Assembly: GCA_030710605.1 (NCBI GenBank)
Contig: CP092863.1
Span: 125,104,049-125,168,048 of the forward strand
Origin: Cordylochernes scorpioides
Lineage: Eukaryota > Arthropoda > Arachnida > Pseudoscorpiones > Chernetidae
Length of the DNA stretch: 64,000 nucleotides
Direction of reading: 5' to 3'
Part shown: one piece after another, positions 63,299 to 64,000 of the stretch
Position numbering within the stretch: the first letter of the stretch is position 1
How the letters are laid out: each line of letters starts with the position of its first letter
Notes under the pieces: generated by a model
Seen by the model: only the letters and a program-made list of their open reading frames with translations
Databases searched by the model: none
Told to the model about the DNA's origin: nothing
Position numbers and translations under genes: made by a program

Positions 63299-63457
63299 GA
63301 TACCATCACGTCAGAGAAAGAATAATTAGCGGAGAGATCAAGATTGTCTACATCCCTACAAAGGAGAACCTGGCCGACGTCTTCACCAAGACCCTGAGCA
63401 AAGTGGCTCACAAGAACGCCTGTGACTTAATGAACTGTTCTCCTGTCCAGCGCTTCA
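63265..63457 (+). pseudogene. Copia RNase H C-terminus, frameshifted
   Basis: The frame 63265-63519 carries NNRSKHVDIRYHHVRERI, YIPTKENLADVFTKTLSKV, the usual end of Copia pol, continuing the ORF after a shift in an A-rich run (CTAAAAATAATG). It runs into the purine tract and 3' LTR. Confidence 0.85.
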
Positions 63458-63466
63458 GTGGGGGAA

Positions 63467-63700
63467 TGATGAGAGAAGCGTGGACACGGGCACCGCTTGG
63501 CGGCGCTGCATGGAAATGACTGACCAATGGGAACGCCCTCCCCTTCTGCCGTGCGTCATCTTGTATATAGTCTTAAGCCTGCCTTTGTTTTTACTGCTGT
63601 GTCATCATATATATCCTCATATATCCTTATATTAAATAACAATCCTATATTCATAAATCATTTCTTTTGGCTGTTCTTTTTGCATCACCGACCCACAACA
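63467..63700 (+). repeat. Copia 3' LTR
   Basis: 234 bp, pair of 59736-60038. Confidence 0.9.
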
Positions 63701-63705
63701 ATAAT

Positions 63706-64000
63706 CAACCTCTAAAGCACGAACCACTCATCCCCAACGACTTTCCGGAACGACCGTGGCAAAGAGTCGGGATGGATCTCTTCCATTACGAAGGAAGTGA
63801 GTATTTAGTCGTCGTAGACTACTTTTCTCGATTTATCGAGGTCGTACGACTTACTAAACTTTCCTCGGAAGCTGTGGTAGATCACTGCAAAGCCATCTTT
63901 GCTCGTCATGGCATCCCTGACATTGTAATCAGTGATAACGGACCACAATTTCGCCCATCAACAACTTCAGCTTCTACGAAGTTTGCCTCTGAAGTTGGGT
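63706..64000 (+). pseudogene. Gypsy integrase core, second part, truncated by the window
   Basis: QPLKHEPLIPNDFPERPWQR, GMDLFHYEGSEYLVVVDYFS (first catalytic Asp), VISDNGPQF (second Asp), then the frame degrades near the end. The third residue, Glu, lies outside. Confidence 0.85.

Larger units (their letters stand above)
59736..63700 (+). mobile_element. Ty1/Copia LTR retrotransposon inserted in the Gypsy
   Basis: LTRs 59736-60038 (303 bp) and 63467-63700 (234 bp) start TGATGAGAGAAGCGT and end CGACCCACAACA, with the 5-bp target duplication ATAAT (59731-59735, 63701-63705). A primer-binding site TGGTAGCAGAGCGTGG (60039) matches the initiator-Met type, and the purine tract GTGGGGGAA is at 63458-63466. 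The LTRs differ mainly by an AT-rich insertion in the 5' LTR (59880-59990) and one substitution (GTAGAC/GTGGAC). Interior: one long gag-pol ORF with an RT deletion. Confidence 0.93.
56436..64000 (+). mobile_element. Ty3/Gypsy LTR retrotransposon, split by a Copia, right end outside the window
   Basis: The 5' LTR is 56436-56677 (TGTTGAGGGTTCAGG to CACAACACAACA, 242 bp), followed directly by a primer-binding site TGGTGGCAGCGGCGGG (56678). Gag 56758-57541, protease near 57700, RT/RNase H 58061-59413 and the integrase zinc finger to 59735 follow in Gypsy order. After the Copia insertion (59736-63700) the integrase core resumes at 63706 and runs off the window. The left flank GGAAT (56431-56435) is the expected target duplication; its partner is not visible. 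Confidence 0.92.

Overview
The window is animal nuclear DNA, very AT-rich and almost entirely built from transposable elements, with three 100-base N gaps (11278-11377, 30305-30404, 41466-41565). The element mix (Jockey/R1-like non-LTR, Penelope with a GIY-YIG nuclease, BEL/Pao, Ty3/Gypsy, several Ty1/Copia, Tc1, a Helitron-type endonuclease, tRNA-headed SINEs, palindromic MITEs) points to an arthropod. A chelicerate, perhaps a spider, is my best guess, but it rests on family resemblance only. There is no prokaryotic gene organisation and no CRISPR array.

Host genes are few and visible only as short GC-richer exons. The best is the 3' end of an ANKFY1 (Rabankyrin-5) homologue on the minus strand. 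Two exons (11153-11277 and 8406-8532) join in phase across a 2.6-kb intron full of repeats and rebuild a C-terminal FYVE zinc finger. Two other terminal coding exons have good splice acceptors, stops and downstream AATAAA signals but unrecognised products: 4801-4878 (+) and 22120-22260 (-). A strong core promoter (CRE, TATA box, TCAGT-type initiator) at 25456-25502 leads to an ATG followed directly by a splice donor (25515-25522).

From 1 to 30 kb the rest is old repeat: a decayed non-LTR element meeting an oppositely oriented RNase H fragment (1-2150), palindromic MITEs, at least six copies of one tRNA-headed SINE, a 289-bp tandem duplication (12.9-13.5 kb), and a nearly intact Tc1 transposon (16725-18143) with perfect 47-bp terminal inverted repeats, TA target duplications and one stop codon in its transposase.

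From 30.4 kb to the end the DNA is a layered stack of retroelements. Two Penelope copies lie head to head (30405-33199). A block of about 8.9 kb (32116-41042) is repeated in direct orientation at 42147-56435. Both copies carry the same minus-strand Copia with the same ATTTT target duplication, so that Copia came before the duplication. Only the second copy has been invaded afterwards: by a 5.4-kb BEL/Pao element with identical LTRs and a gutted interior (42770-48196), and by a Gypsy element (from 56436). The Gypsy integrase is itself split by another Copia (59736-63700) whose long ORF has lost the reverse transcriptase catalytic segment. The order of events can be read from target duplications alone.
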